NCBI RefSeq assembly: GCF_003437535.1
Contig: NZ_QSQT01000011.1
Coordinates: 1-64,000, forward strand
From: Phocaeicola plebeius
GTDB lineage: Bacteria; Bacteroidota; Bacteroidia; Bacteroidales; Bacteroidaceae
Length of the DNA stretch: 64,000 bases
Direction: 5' to 3'
Of the stretch, positions 9,109 to 17,277 are shown piece by piece. The notes under the pieces are model-generated. The model saw only the letters and a program-made list of their open reading frames with translations, was not told the DNA's origin and searched no databases. The position numbers were made by a program, and so were the translations under genes. The stretch's first letter is position 1. The number at the start of each line of letters is the position of its first letter.

Positions 9109-11968
9109 TTGTTTCCTCAAAATTTATTTCTGTATCAATCAAATCTTTTACCTCATTCACTTTATACTTAACCCCTTTAGAGTTCTTACTATTAGGAAAC
9201 ACTATTGCAAACCCAATGAATGGCGTATCATTTTGATTAAAACATTCAACATCTTGCTTAATTTTACCATCAAATCCTATTACATTTGCCTTTTCTGGAT
9301 TGAGTGGATAAATTATAAGTAACGGATTATTTGGTGACCTATACTTTTGTCGTACAAGAGTCGGAGATGGATATTTCTTATCCCATTCCTTCACATTTGG
9401 ATTCTTTGCATGCAATTCCTTTTTTATCTCAATAGTTTCATCTAATGCTTTCGTAAGATCCTCCCCAAGAATATCCATATCAATAAATTCATCTTTAGGA
9501 CCTGAAATAAGATGATAGTTCTTCAAATTGTAAACATTATCATCCTGCTCAGGTATTCCAACACGAGTACGATTAGTACATATTCCTGGTAATATTCCGT
9601 TGGCTAAATAATAAACAGATTTATCAGAATTAGTATGGTGATTATCATGCAGTTCTTGATTATTCCTCAGTATCACACGCCAAAATTTCAATTCGCCATG
9701 TTCATTCACACAGGATTGAATATATTCAGACATCTTTTCTAAATTCATCTTAATTCTTGAAGTATCCGCTATCTCAAAATGCTCTATATAGTTACATATT
9801 TGTTTTGAACTTACGTTTATCCACAGATAACCACGGGGATCATCTTTACCATCTTTCATATATCTATCACCAAGGCTCAAAAGGAAATCAGAAGTTAATT
9901 TAAAATTATTATCTATAGATTCTTTTGTACGTCTTAGAGAATATGTTTCAACAAGTGTAGAAGCCCACGAAACCTGTACATCTTTAGTTGAAAACATTTT
10001 TAATGGAGATGTAATCAAAAGTCCCGGACTCGTTCTTACTTTTAAAGCAAATTGTTGAGGACTACCATGGCTTTCCCACAAATAATCAAAATCTTCTCTG
10101 AGTTCATTGTTTGCCATAGTAATATTTTTGAACCAAGAACTAATTTCTTCACTTATAAATAGCCGACATACATCTACATAACGTGGACGATATCCAAACC
10201 AACGTCCCATTTGCATAAGTGTGTCATACATTTTTGATGCACGTAAAAAATAGCTAATTGTTAATCCCTCCAGCGTAAGGCCACGGGATAATTTGTCTCC
10301 ACCTATAGCTATTACATAATATCCGTCCTTATGTTCTTCATATGCAAGACTATCTGAAGATGCCCCATTAAGCGCTTTAACTTCTATTTTAGAAACTACA
10401 TGATAGAGGTACTTTTTAACTTCATTCCAAGATACAGATTCAATACCTTGCTTAATAACTGAATACTGTGATCCACGAACTTCAGCTGTTGTTTGAAGAA
10501 ACGATTTGTACTCCATCTGAAGATTACCTGTTCCACAAATGTAATTTTCTTCAAAATCCTTTTTTAATTGCATATAGATTTGAGCATCATCTGCAAGAAT
10601 ATCACTCTGATAAAATTTAAATAACCTTTCTACAAGGAGTTTAATTTCATTTTGCCATACCTGAAAACGGGACAGATGAATAAGCATAGAGTTATGCTTA
10701 TTATCTTGCCCGCGTACACATCTAACAGCACATGCAAGAATAAAACATCTTATAGCATACTTTAAACTTTCTGGAATATTCTGATAAGACAAAGTCTCAA
10801 CATCAGTCAATTTATGCTTATCAGGCACAAAGTCTTTATAATCTTTTACAATATTGACGATGGGTAATGGCTGTCCATCTTCTGTGTCCAATCCAAATAC
10901 TTTCTCTGGACTTAAATATGCTGGTGGAGTCGGCAAATTAACTATAAAATGACGAGGAAACAAATCTTTCTCATCGGTCCTATCAATAAAAATATTCGCA
11001 TAAGGAGTTGCAGTATATCCCACATAAGCATTACGACGAAAAAGAGAAAGTATTTCCCTAATTTTATTATTGATAGAAGAGGCCTTATTTTTATCTTTTG
11101 ATGTGTTTACAGACGCATTATCCGCTTCATCATCAATGAATAAAACAGATTTTCCATCAAGATCCTTCTTAGATAACCATTTTTTTAAATTAGCCAGTAT
11201 CCTTCCATTCTTCTTAACAACAAAAAGAATCGGTTCCTTGGTCTGAAAGTTAGCCCCTAATGAATTTACTGTTGATTCTTTGAAATCTGAAACAACTGTT
11301 GTAAAAGCATGTGCTATTGGTTTATTATCTATTAACCCTACACCAATACCTATACGTTCCGAATCTTGTATCCGTCTTATATCTTTAGTTGTAAAGCCTA
11401 AAAAACATTTCTCTAGACGACTTTGAGTCTGTGTTCTTAAATCGTCTAGAATACCTGCAAAAACAATAACCACATTAAATCCTGCATCAACAGCCTTGCA
11501 AATAAGACCTGTAAAATTTGACGTTTTCCCTGATTGAACCTGGCCAACGACAAGACCTTTCTTTGAGAAGTTTATATCAACTAACGCAGGATCATACAAA
11601 TTATCCAATATTTCGTCAGTCAGCTTATCTAATTGGAAAATTACACCTGGCTGATATTTCTCTTTATCTCTAAGAAATCGCTGATATCTATTCCAAAAGC
11701 TCCACTCAATTTCATTCTTTCTTGCATAATTATTATTACTAAACCAACCAGCCCCTGGATTATTATTGTCAAGTATTGTTTTGTATGGGGCAATCGGCAA
11801 AGTATAAAGAGACATCAAACGTTTCTTAACTTCAAGTTTATCAATATGGGTAAACATATTTGCAAACTGATTCAAAGCCTCATCAATTTCTTCATCTGTA
11901 ACGGCACATTTTTCGCCAATAAACAAACGACAATAATCCATGTATTTTTCTATATCCTGTACCATCAT
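9080..11968 (-). CDS. Z1-domain helicase-like ATPase (MzaB-like)
   Basis: 962 residues. Walker A GQVQSGKT is at 142-149, a typical Z1-family P-loop with the QSGKT spelling. Walker B SVLFIDDEADNAS lies near 276-288, followed by YTATPYAN. The C-terminal helicase motif region DKLSRGLTLEGLTISYFL runs on to LMQMGRWFGYR, a diagnostic Z1 stretch. The enzyme probably couples ATP hydrolysis to movement or remodelling on DNA together with the GHKL and nuclease partners. The start is ATGATG at 11968; its first four bases overlap the stop of the GHKL gene (ATGA), so translation is coupled. Two alternative starts lie three bases apart. Confidence 0.9.
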   Translation of the reverse strand: MMVQDIEKYMDYCRLFIGEKCAVTDEEIDEALNQFANMFTHIDKLEVKKRLMSLYTLPIAPYKTILDNNNPGAGWFSNNNYARKNEIEWSFWNRYQRFLRDKEKYQPGVIFQLDKLTDEILDNLYDPALVDINFSKKGLVVGQVQSGKTSNFTGLICKAVDAGFNVVIVFAGILDDLRTQTQSRLEKCFLGFTTKDIRRIQDSERIGIGVGLIDNKPIAHAFTTVVSDFKESTVNSLGANFQTKEPILFVVKKNGRILANLKKWLSKKDLDGKSVLFIDDEADNASVNTSKDKNKASSINNKIREILSLFRRNAYVGYTATPYANIFIDRTDEKDLFPRHFIVNLPTPPAYLSPEKVFGLDTEDGQPLPIVNIVKDYKDFVPDKHKLTDVETLSYQNIPESLKYAIRCFILACAVRCVRGQDNKHNSMLIHLSRFQVWQNEIKLLVERLFKFYQSDILADDAQIYMQLKKDFEENYICGTGNLQMEYKSFLQTTAEVRGSQYSVIKQGIESVSWNEVKKYLYHVVSKIEVKALNGASSDSLAYEEHKDGYYVIAIGGDKLSRGLTLEGLTISYFLRASKMYDTLMQMGRWFGYRPRYVDVCRLFISEEISSWFKNITMANNELREDFDYLWESHGSPQQFALKVRTSPGLLITSPLKMFSTKDVQVSWASTLVETYSLRRTKESIDNNFKLTSDFLLSLGDRYMKDGKDDPRGYLWINVSSKQICNYIEHFEIADTSRIKMNLEKMSEYIQSCVNEHGELKFWRVILRNNQELHDNHHTNSDKSVYYLANGILPGICTNRTRVGIPEQDDNVYNLKNYHLISGPKDEFIDMDILGEDLTKALDETIEIKKELHAKNPNVKEWDKKYPSPTLVRQKYRSPNNPLLIIYPLNPEKANVIGFDGKIKQDVECFNQNDTPFIGFAIVFPNSKNSKGVKYKVNEVKDLIDTEINFEETNDNHYPDEE

Positions 11969-13422
11969 AATAAATCTATAAAATCTTCATAAAAATTAAA
12001 CGGTTCTATTATCTTCAATAAAGCTTTTGCCTGCAAAGAATTTTTTCCTTGATTAATTAAAGAGTCATACATAGACTTTATGGTCTTATGAATTAAAGTT
12101 GTATCAAGTGCTTTATCAGTTTCATATTTATCCTCATTCTTAGCTTCGTTGATAAAAATAGTCTTAGTCGGGACACTTGACTCTATCAACGAAAGCATTT
12201 GGTCAATTGCTTCAGCTGGATGAGTTTCAGCAAGACCCTTAAAATAAGCAACAAGCGGGTGATCTCTATTTATTATATAGGACCAGTTAGAATCTTTCCT
12301 CTTTTCCAACCACAAAGGATGAAATTGTTGACCTGCCCTTTGTTTAAGTATCTTACCTCTATGTCTAAAAACTTCCTCTGCTGATGCACGGACTTTCTTT
12401 GCATATTGTTCAATCTGCTCCCTACAATAAATCGGTGGATGTGCTTTAGATTTCTTTATATCTATTTGCCATTCTGCATCTTGACTATTTGGTAAATCTA
12501 TGGCAATTCGTGCTAATTTACAACATTCCTCTTTTTTAAATAAACCTAACCAATCTCCAAAAAGCAGAAGTCTTTTACCGCGATAAACGTAAAATCCCTG
12601 TTGACCACTCCATCCTTTAGGCCCTTCCGCCTTACGAAATGCATCTTCACTTGAGAAATTTAATTTGTGCGGTAATACATATCCTGTCAAAGTCACGTTT
12701 CCAGCAAGATGTTCTACAGGAAAAGGTTGCCGTTTTGATTCTGTAGGGCAAAAAGGATTCCATGGTAAAATTGAATGGCTGCCCCAAATTATTGAGATTT
12801 GTTTATCCTCAATAAATCTATGGAAAGTCATAGCTATATGTTCTCTAACCTTTTGCAAAGCCATTGAAAATCTTTCTTTCGCTACTTGATCCATTTTATC
12901 TACATTCAAAGGGATAATTCTATCTAATTCTGACCAAATAACAATTGTACCAGATTCTACATCATCCAAAGAATTCTTGAAAGCTTCAGGACACCAATGA
13001 ATCAAATTCCATTTTTTACATTTGGCAACAAAATCCAAATCCCAGGTCCAGAAAGAGGTAATTCCATTTTTTTTACTAAGGACCGTAAGTTTTCTACACT
13101 GAGAAAACGAAGCAGTCTTAAGACCAAGCCCAAAACGTCCTAAGTCTTTTTCATCTCGCTCTACAAGTGGGTTCTGAGCACCAGGCCGCATGGCATGAAT
13201 TAAATCTTCATTTGTCATGCCCATACCATCATCCTTAATTGAGATTATTGAATTACCGCCATCCCAATAACGTTGTATGATTATCTGTTTAGCGCATGCT
13301 GTTATTGAATTGTCTATGATATCAGCAACAGCCGTTTCCAGATTGTAGCCAATAGCTCTAAAAGTCTCAATCATTGAGGATGCTTCTGGAATAGCTTCCT
13401 GTATTTCAAAACCTTCGTACAT
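11965..13422 (-). CDS. GHKL ATPase of MutL/MORC type (MzaA-like)
   Basis: 485 residues with an N-terminal GHKL (gyrase-Hsp90-MutL) ATPase fold. The N-box is VADIIDNSITAC at about 34-45, the G1 box is DDGMGM at about 63-68, and the G2 lid is LGRFGLGLKTASF. A transducer-like region with RGKRLLLFGDW follows. In the N-box, Asp sits where Glu is the usual catalytic base in MutL and Hsp90, a variant also common in bacterial MORC-like relatives. Such ATPases act as DNA-responsive switches. It lies second in the operon, 7 bp after the cytosine methyltransferase, and overlaps the Z1 gene by 4 bp. This order supports a Mza-type assignment. Confidence 0.87.
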   Translation of the reverse strand: MYEGFEIQEAIPEASSMIETFRAIGYNLETAVADIIDNSITACAKQIIIQRYWDGGNSIISIKDDGMGMTNEDLIHAMRPGAQNPLVERDEKDLGRFGLGLKTASFSQCRKLTVLSKKNGITSFWTWDLDFVAKCKKWNLIHWCPEAFKNSLDDVESGTIVIWSELDRIIPLNVDKMDQVAKERFSMALQKVREHIAMTFHRFIEDKQISIIWGSHSILPWNPFCPTESKRQPFPVEHLAGNVTLTGYVLPHKLNFSSEDAFRKAEGPKGWSGQQGFYVYRGKRLLLFGDWLGLFKKEECCKLARIAIDLPNSQDAEWQIDIKKSKAHPPIYCREQIEQYAKKVRASAEEVFRHRGKILKQRAGQQFHPLWLEKRKDSNWSYIINRDHPLVAYFKGLAETHPAEAIDQMLSLIESSVPTKTIFINEAKNEDKYETDKALDTTLIHKTIKSMYDSLINQGKNSLQAKALLKIIEPFNFYEDFIDLL

Positions 13423-13429
13423 AGAAAAC

Positions 13430-14452
13430 CTAAAGTTGATTAAAAATATGTTTTAATAAAATTGTAACTAAATTAATCTCCCATCCATTTCCAGCCCGTT
13501 CTCCAAGTTCTCGATAGGTTAAATGTTCAGGATAATGAATCTCTCTATACTTATCTGTAATTTTAAAACCCATCAGTCTAAAATGTTCGTCAATAGATAA
13601 TTTTCTAAATCTATCCATACCATTAACTGGAGGCTCTACTATTCTAACCACATTATGATTCGGAGGAGTTATTGTCATGCAAATTCGATCAGTACGAATT
13701 TTTCTATTGTAATAATCATAACATAACCTCTCTGCCACATGAAAATAATCTTGAGGTTTTCCATGAATATCCTTAATATGATCTATCTGAAGCTGTGTTC
13801 TATAAAGTTCTTCATTAGGATGCTCATCCAAAAACTCTTCTATAAAATGTTTTAAAGGAACTATTTTTGGCGTCATAGAAAAATCATCTGGTAAACTACC
13901 ACTATCTTTTCTTTTTCCAAAAAACCACAACCTTTGCCTGCTTTGAGGAATCCCATAATCTGCAGAATTGAGAATCACAGTCCGCACATCATAGCCTATT
14001 ACATCAAAAATATCCAATATTGCATCATAAGTAGGTTTACACTTGCCTCTACAAAGACTCACAACATTCTCCAGGAACAAGTATTTCGGCCGTTTTTCTC
14101 TACAAATTCGTACAATATCTGCAAATAAAGATCCACGAGGATCTAATTCACCATTACGAGATCCAGCCGTAGAAAATGGCTGACAAGGAAATCCACCTGT
14201 AAACATATCAAAATCAGGAAGCTCTATTTCTTTAATTTTTGTAATATCTCCCCAGTTCTTTAAAAGTTTACCATTCCTTTGCTTATGATTTGCATTATAT
14301 AAATCAATCGCAGATTGACAAATCTCAGAATAGCCGACTACTTGAAATCTTATTTTTCTTGATAATTTATTGACACGCTTCATAGCATAAGAAGCTCCCC
14401 CATAACCAGCGAAACCTTCAAACACTCTTATTATTTCTTTTTTAGATTCCAT
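13430..14452 (-). CDS. DNA (cytosine-5) methyltransferase
   Basis: 340 residues, a typical length for C5 methyltransferases. Motif I is VFEGFAGYGGASYAM. Motif IV holds the catalytic Cys in GGFPCQPFSTAGSRNG, motif VI is LFLENVVSLCRGK, motif VIII is SRQRLWFFGK, and the closing motifs end in ERAGNGWEIN. It should methylate cytosine in a sequence-specific site and so mark host DNA; the site cannot be read from the sequence. It heads the AT-rich operon with the GHKL, Z1, PD-(D/E)XK and AIPR genes. A Vsr-type endonuclease, the usual partner that repairs T:G mismatches from 5-methylcytosine deamination, lies about 1.1 kb away on the opposite strand. Confidence 0.93.
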   Translation of the reverse strand: MESKKEIIRVFEGFAGYGGASYAMKRVNKLSRKIRFQVVGYSEICQSAIDLYNANHKQRNGKLLKNWGDITKIKEIELPDFDMFTGGFPCQPFSTAGSRNGELDPRGSLFADIVRICREKRPKYLFLENVVSLCRGKCKPTYDAILDIFDVIGYDVRTVILNSADYGIPQSRQRLWFFGKRKDSGSLPDDFSMTPKIVPLKHFIEEFLDEHPNEELYRTQLQIDHIKDIHGKPQDYFHVAERLCYDYYNRKIRTDRICMTITPPNHNVVRIVEPPVNGMDRFRKLSIDEHFRLMGFKITDKYREIHYPEHLTYRELGERAGNGWEINLVTILLKHIFNQL

Positions 14453-14590
14453 TTATAAATTACTTTCTAATATAAGTCACCTTCTCAGAATAAAATAAGA
14501 AAGATGATTTTCAAAACAGGAACTCCTATTCTTTTATTTTAAGAATATAACATAAATCCTTCCCTGTATTTATAATATACTTCTAATAGT

Positions 14591-14672
14591 TTTCTCCTAC
14601 TGGGAGAAATAATCGTTCTCATAATCAAATGACCTTTTGCAAAGGTACTACATCTATGACATATTTCCCAAT
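14591..14672 (-). promoter_or_regulatory. Likely promoter and leader hairpin of the methyltransferase operon
   Basis: On the minus strand, TACCTTTG (14640-14647) fits the Bacteroidota -7 consensus TAnnTTTG. ATTG (14669-14672), 21 bp away, is a weak -33. Transcription would start near 14633, leaving a leader of about 180 nt before the ATG. Inside that leader, 14591-14597 and 14603-14609 form a perfect 7-bp inverted repeat (TTTCTCC with a 5-base loop), which could be an operator or an RNA hairpin. Seen directly: the motifs. Inferred: their use. Confidence 0.4.
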
Positions 14673-14708
14673 CCTGAAACTTTATTGACAAACTATCTTA
14701 TGTAAAAA

Positions 14709-15311
14709 CTATATTCTATCTTCCACCACATACACCGGCTGATACTTCGTCCCCGCATTCTTCAACACCCCATCCTTCACCAGCTCCCGAATCACCCGCG
14801 TAGACTTCGAGGAATTAAACCCAGTGAGCCGTTCAAAGTCGCGGCGTTGCAGGAAAGAATGCGTCTTGAAATATTCCGCTAATTTCTGTTTCACCTCTTC
14901 CTCATCCAGCTTAGTAGAATGATGCGCCTCGTCCACCTTGCGCTCCAGATACACACTCTGAAAGCGGTCAATCAAGTCCTTGTCGGGCGTGAACTTGATG
15001 CTTCTCACCTGTACATCGTCATCCTTAATATACTTCGGATTAATGTCCGGCGCACACTTCAGGCTCAGACTGAAATAGCCGATTCCTTCCAAATGCACCG
15101 CATATCCGTTGCTCAGGTTCTCATAAAGTTCATCGTTCAGGGCCGTGATGACGGCTGCCACATCGGCTGGAGAGACGGTACATTTCCTGCGTATCGCTTC
15201 ACGGATTTCACGGGTGGTCACTACATCTTTGGTAACCACTTTTGCATGCAACTTCGGTACGGAAACTCCCTCCTTTACCGGATTCTCAAACAAATCAAAT
15301 TTTATAGCCAT
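14709..15311 (-). CDS. HU-related DNA-binding protein with winged-helix tail
   Basis: 200 residues. The first ~125 match the Bacteroidales HU-related histone-like family: MAIKFDLFENPV, an HU-type TREIREAIRRKCTVSPADV helix, and GYAVHLEGIGYFSLSL. The C-terminal 60 residues (QKLAEYFKTHSFLQRRDFERL...STRVIRELVKDGVL) form a winged-helix-like DNA-binding tail that simple HU lacks. It is probably a nucleoid or regulatory DNA-binding protein. It stands between the methyltransferase operon and the divergent vsr gene. Its promoter directly abuts a four-copy 22-bp repeat array (15366-15455) that this protein or another regulator may bind; that link is inferred. Confidence 0.8.
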   Translation of the reverse strand: MAIKFDLFENPVKEGVSVPKLHAKVVTKDVVTTREIREAIRRKCTVSPADVAAVITALNDELYENLSNGYAVHLEGIGYFSLSLKCAPDINPKYIKDDDVQVRSIKFTPDKDLIDRFQSVYLERKVDEAHHSTKLDEEEVKQKLAEYFKTHSFLQRRDFERLTGFNSSKSTRVIRELVKDGVLKNAGTKYQPVYVVEDRI

Positions 15312-15330
15312 AATCGTTTTAGTTATATTG

Positions 15331-15362
15331 TAATTATACTTTTTTAAAAACGCTTATACAAA
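15331..15362 (-). promoter_or_regulatory. Promoter of the HU-like gene
   Basis: On the minus strand TTTG (15359-15362) and TATAATTA (15331-15338) are exactly 20 bp apart, matching the -33/-7 spacing of Bacteroidota promoters, although the -7 lacks the final TTTG. The start site would lie about 13 bases before the ATG. The repeat array begins 3 bp upstream of the -33 element, an ideal place for an activator or repressor array. Confidence 0.45.
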
Positions 15363-15365
15363 AAT

Positions 15366-15455
15366 ACCTCGACACGTAGCTGTCAAGGTCGCGACACGAA
15401 CGTGACGAGACATCAGCACGAACGTGTCAAGACCTCGTCACGTACGTGTCGAGGT
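15366..15455. repeat. Four-copy 22-bp operator-like palindrome array
   Basis: The core CACGnACGTG occurs at 15373 (CACGTAGCTG, degenerate), 15395, 15417 and 15439, so the period is exactly 22 bp. Each copy is itself a near-palindrome with GAC/GTC flanks and a trailing YGAG/CAAG. The outer ends, 15366-15378 and 15443-15455, form a perfect 13-bp inverted repeat. A 22-bp period is about two helical turns, placing all copies on one face of the DNA. The array lies between the divergent HU-like and vsr genes. It is GC-rich within AT-rich surroundings. Confidence 0.85.
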
Positions 15456-15601
15456 AAATTTAACTCAATTTTTAGAAAAATGCAAGAAGGTGCCTAACTA
15501 TATTAAAAAATAAATACATAAGCTTTCGTTTTTAAGCCGGACAACATATTGCGACAAATAAATTATCATTACCTTTACAAAAAGATAAGAATCAAACAAT
15601 C

Positions 15602-16117
15602 ATGGACGTCCTCTCCAAAGACCAGCGGCACAAAAACATGGCTGCCATTCATTCGGCCAACACCAAGCCGGAAATGATAGTCAGGAAGTATCTGTTTGCT
15701 CACGGATTCAGATACCGCCTGAACCATCCGCGTCTGCCGGGACGTCCAGACATTGTGCTGCGGAAATACCGCACCTGTATCTTTATCAACGGCTGTTTCT
15801 GGCATGGTCATGAGGGTTGCAAATATTACGTCATTCCCAAATCGAACACGGAGTTCTGGACACGAAAAATCACACGCAACATCGAACGTGACAAGCGGGT
15901 ACAGCAGGAACTGGCACGAATGGGGTGGCACTGCATGACGATATGGGAATGTGAGTTGAAACCCAAGAAACGGGAACAGACGCTCCTGGCACTGGAATAT
16001 ACGCTCAACCATATTTACCTGAAAGACCATACCGTGAGTTATTCCTTTGACGAAGAAGAGAAACCGCTTATGGCTGCGGAAGAATCAGAAGACACTTATC
16101 ATACCCTAAAAAAATAA
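15602..16117 (+). CDS. vsr: Very short patch repair (Vsr) DNA mismatch endonuclease
   Basis: 171 residues, near the usual ~140-160 of the family. The start DVLSKDQRHKNMAAIHSANT matches the Vsr N-terminus that inserts into the minor groove. LPGRPDIVLRKY holds the catalytic Asp, and FINGCFWHGHEGC holds the zinc/active-site His and Cys pattern; FWTRKITRNIERDKR and GWHCMTIWECEL are also conserved. Vsr nicks 5' of the T in T:G mismatches created by deamination of 5-methylcytosine. It is therefore a natural partner for the C5 methyltransferase at 13430-14452, although the two are divergent and separated by the HU-like gene. It is followed after 10 bp by a DUF3784 gene. Confidence 0.93.
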   Translation: MDVLSKDQRHKNMAAIHSANTKPEMIVRKYLFAHGFRYRLNHPRLPGRPDIVLRKYRTCIFINGCFWHGHEGCKYYVIPKSNTEFWTRKITRNIERDKRVQQELARMGWHCMTIWECELKPKKREQTLLALEYTLNHIYLKDHTVSYSFDEEEKPLMAAEESEDTYHTLKK

Positions 16118-16127
16118 ACCTCACAAT

Positions 16128-16436
16128 ATGAACTCATTCATACCCATCTTTTCAGCCTTCTTCATCCTGCTTGGACTCCTCGTCTGGAGATTCCCCAAAC
16201 TCATTGCAGGATACAACACCATGACGCCCGAGCAACAAAAAAAAGTCGACGTCAAAGGGCTCAAAGCCTTCATGTGCCGTGTGTTCTGTGCAATCAGCAT
16301 ACTGGTTTTCGTGAGCTACCTGCTCCTGCGGCTGTTCATGGACGAAGCGTCGGCTATCAACATCAGTTCCATAGTAGTGCCCATAATAGGGGTTATCTAT
16401 CTGCTGGCCGGTGGCCAACGGTACGATCACAACTAA
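16128..16436 (+). CDS. DUF3784 membrane protein
   Basis: 102 residues with three hydrophobic spans (about 4-22, 52-68 and 78-95). A polar loop contains the family-like stretch FPKLIAGYNTMTPEQQKKVD, typical of DUF3784 (YdiK-like) small integral membrane proteins. The function is unknown. It starts 10 bases after vsr, so the two are probably co-transcribed. Its stop codon overlaps the stop codon of the convergent MBL-fold gene (TAA at 16434-16436 against TAG on the other strand), leaving no space for a separate terminator. Confidence 0.8.
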   Translation: MNSFIPIFSAFFILLGLLVWRFPKLIAGYNTMTPEQQKKVDVKGLKAFMCRVFCAISILVFVSYLLLRLFMDEASAINISSIVVPIIGVIYLLAGGQRYDHN

Positions 16437-17212
16437 CGGGATGCCTGGGCGATAATCTCCTTTACTTCGCAGCACTCTCCTTCCCGACGGATGCACCAGA
16501 ACGGGACGGACTTGGCGTCGGTAAACTCTTTCATCCGCCAGGCTGATTCGAAACCGCTGGCCACGAAATGCATGGGCACGAACAGGCCGGTACGGAACAC
16601 GTCGAGGAACTGACGGGCTCCGCGGGTGTAGCCGTTGCCGATGCGCCCGTCTACGGGGAACATCACCACGTCAAAACGGTCGGTGAGCTTGCGGATGTCT
16701 TTCAGCTCGCCCAGGAAACGCTTTTCTTCCTTGGCAGGGTCAATGTCGATGCCGAAGTCAGGACTGTAGACCATTCCCCCGTGATAGTCGTCGGTCAGGA
16801 AGCGGGCGTACCAGTTGTTCAGGTCGCCGGCATGGAAGATACGCTCGCCGTCGGTCTCTATCACCCACGACACGCCGCTGTCATTACTTCCGGTGGCCGT
16901 CACGCGGAGGAGTTCGTCTTCCCACGTGGCACCTTTCCCCAGCCAGGCGTCGGCTTCTTCCTTCTGCGCCCGACGGTGTTTCAGGATGTCTTTCGAAAGG
17001 ATGTAGCGCACGTTCGCTTTCCGGGTCCGCCAGGAGAAGATGTCGCGGTTGAAATGGTCTTCATGGAAATGACTGGAGAAAACGTACAAGGGCTTGGGCG
17101 ACTGCAACAGGCGGGGCATCACGCCGGCAGGGTCCATCCAGTAGTCGAACACGAGGATGCAGCGGTCGGTCTCGAGGGAAAAGCCGCTGTGGAAGATATA
17201 GGTAAGTTGCAT
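16433..17212 (-). CDS. MBL-fold metallo-hydrolase
   Basis: 259 residues from the ATG at 17212 (MQLTYIFHSGFSLE); an upstream TTG is in frame but less likely. The metal-binding motif SSHFHEDHFNRD fits HxHxDH, with FHAGDLNNWY and MVFPVDGRIGNGYTRG as later ligand and core strands. It is a small cytosolic metallo-beta-lactamase-fold enzyme of the UlaG/RomA-like type; the substrate is unknown. A -7-like TATCTTTG lies at 17234-17241 on the minus strand. It follows the helicase-PLD gene by 66 bp but may have its own promoter, so functional linkage to the defence genes is uncertain. Confidence 0.85.
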   Translation of the reverse strand: MQLTYIFHSGFSLETDRCILVFDYWMDPAGVMPRLLQSPKPLYVFSSHFHEDHFNRDIFSWRTRKANVRYILSKDILKHRRAQKEEADAWLGKGATWEDELLRVTATGSNDSGVSWVIETDGERIFHAGDLNNWYARFLTDDYHGGMVYSPDFGIDIDPAKEEKRFLGELKDIRKLTDRFDVVMFPVDGRIGNGYTRGARQFLDVFRTGLFVPMHFVASGFESAWRMKEFTDAKSVPFWCIRREGECCEVKEIIAQASR

Positions 17213-17277
17213 AGGCTGCTTGAATAGTTTGTGCAAAGATAGCGTTTTTGCCGGAAAGGAGCAGCCAGCCCCGGGGA

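Noticed and set aside
15366..15455. CRISPR array
   Set aside because: The four units vary, are palindromic throughout and have no unique spacers or cas genes nearby.
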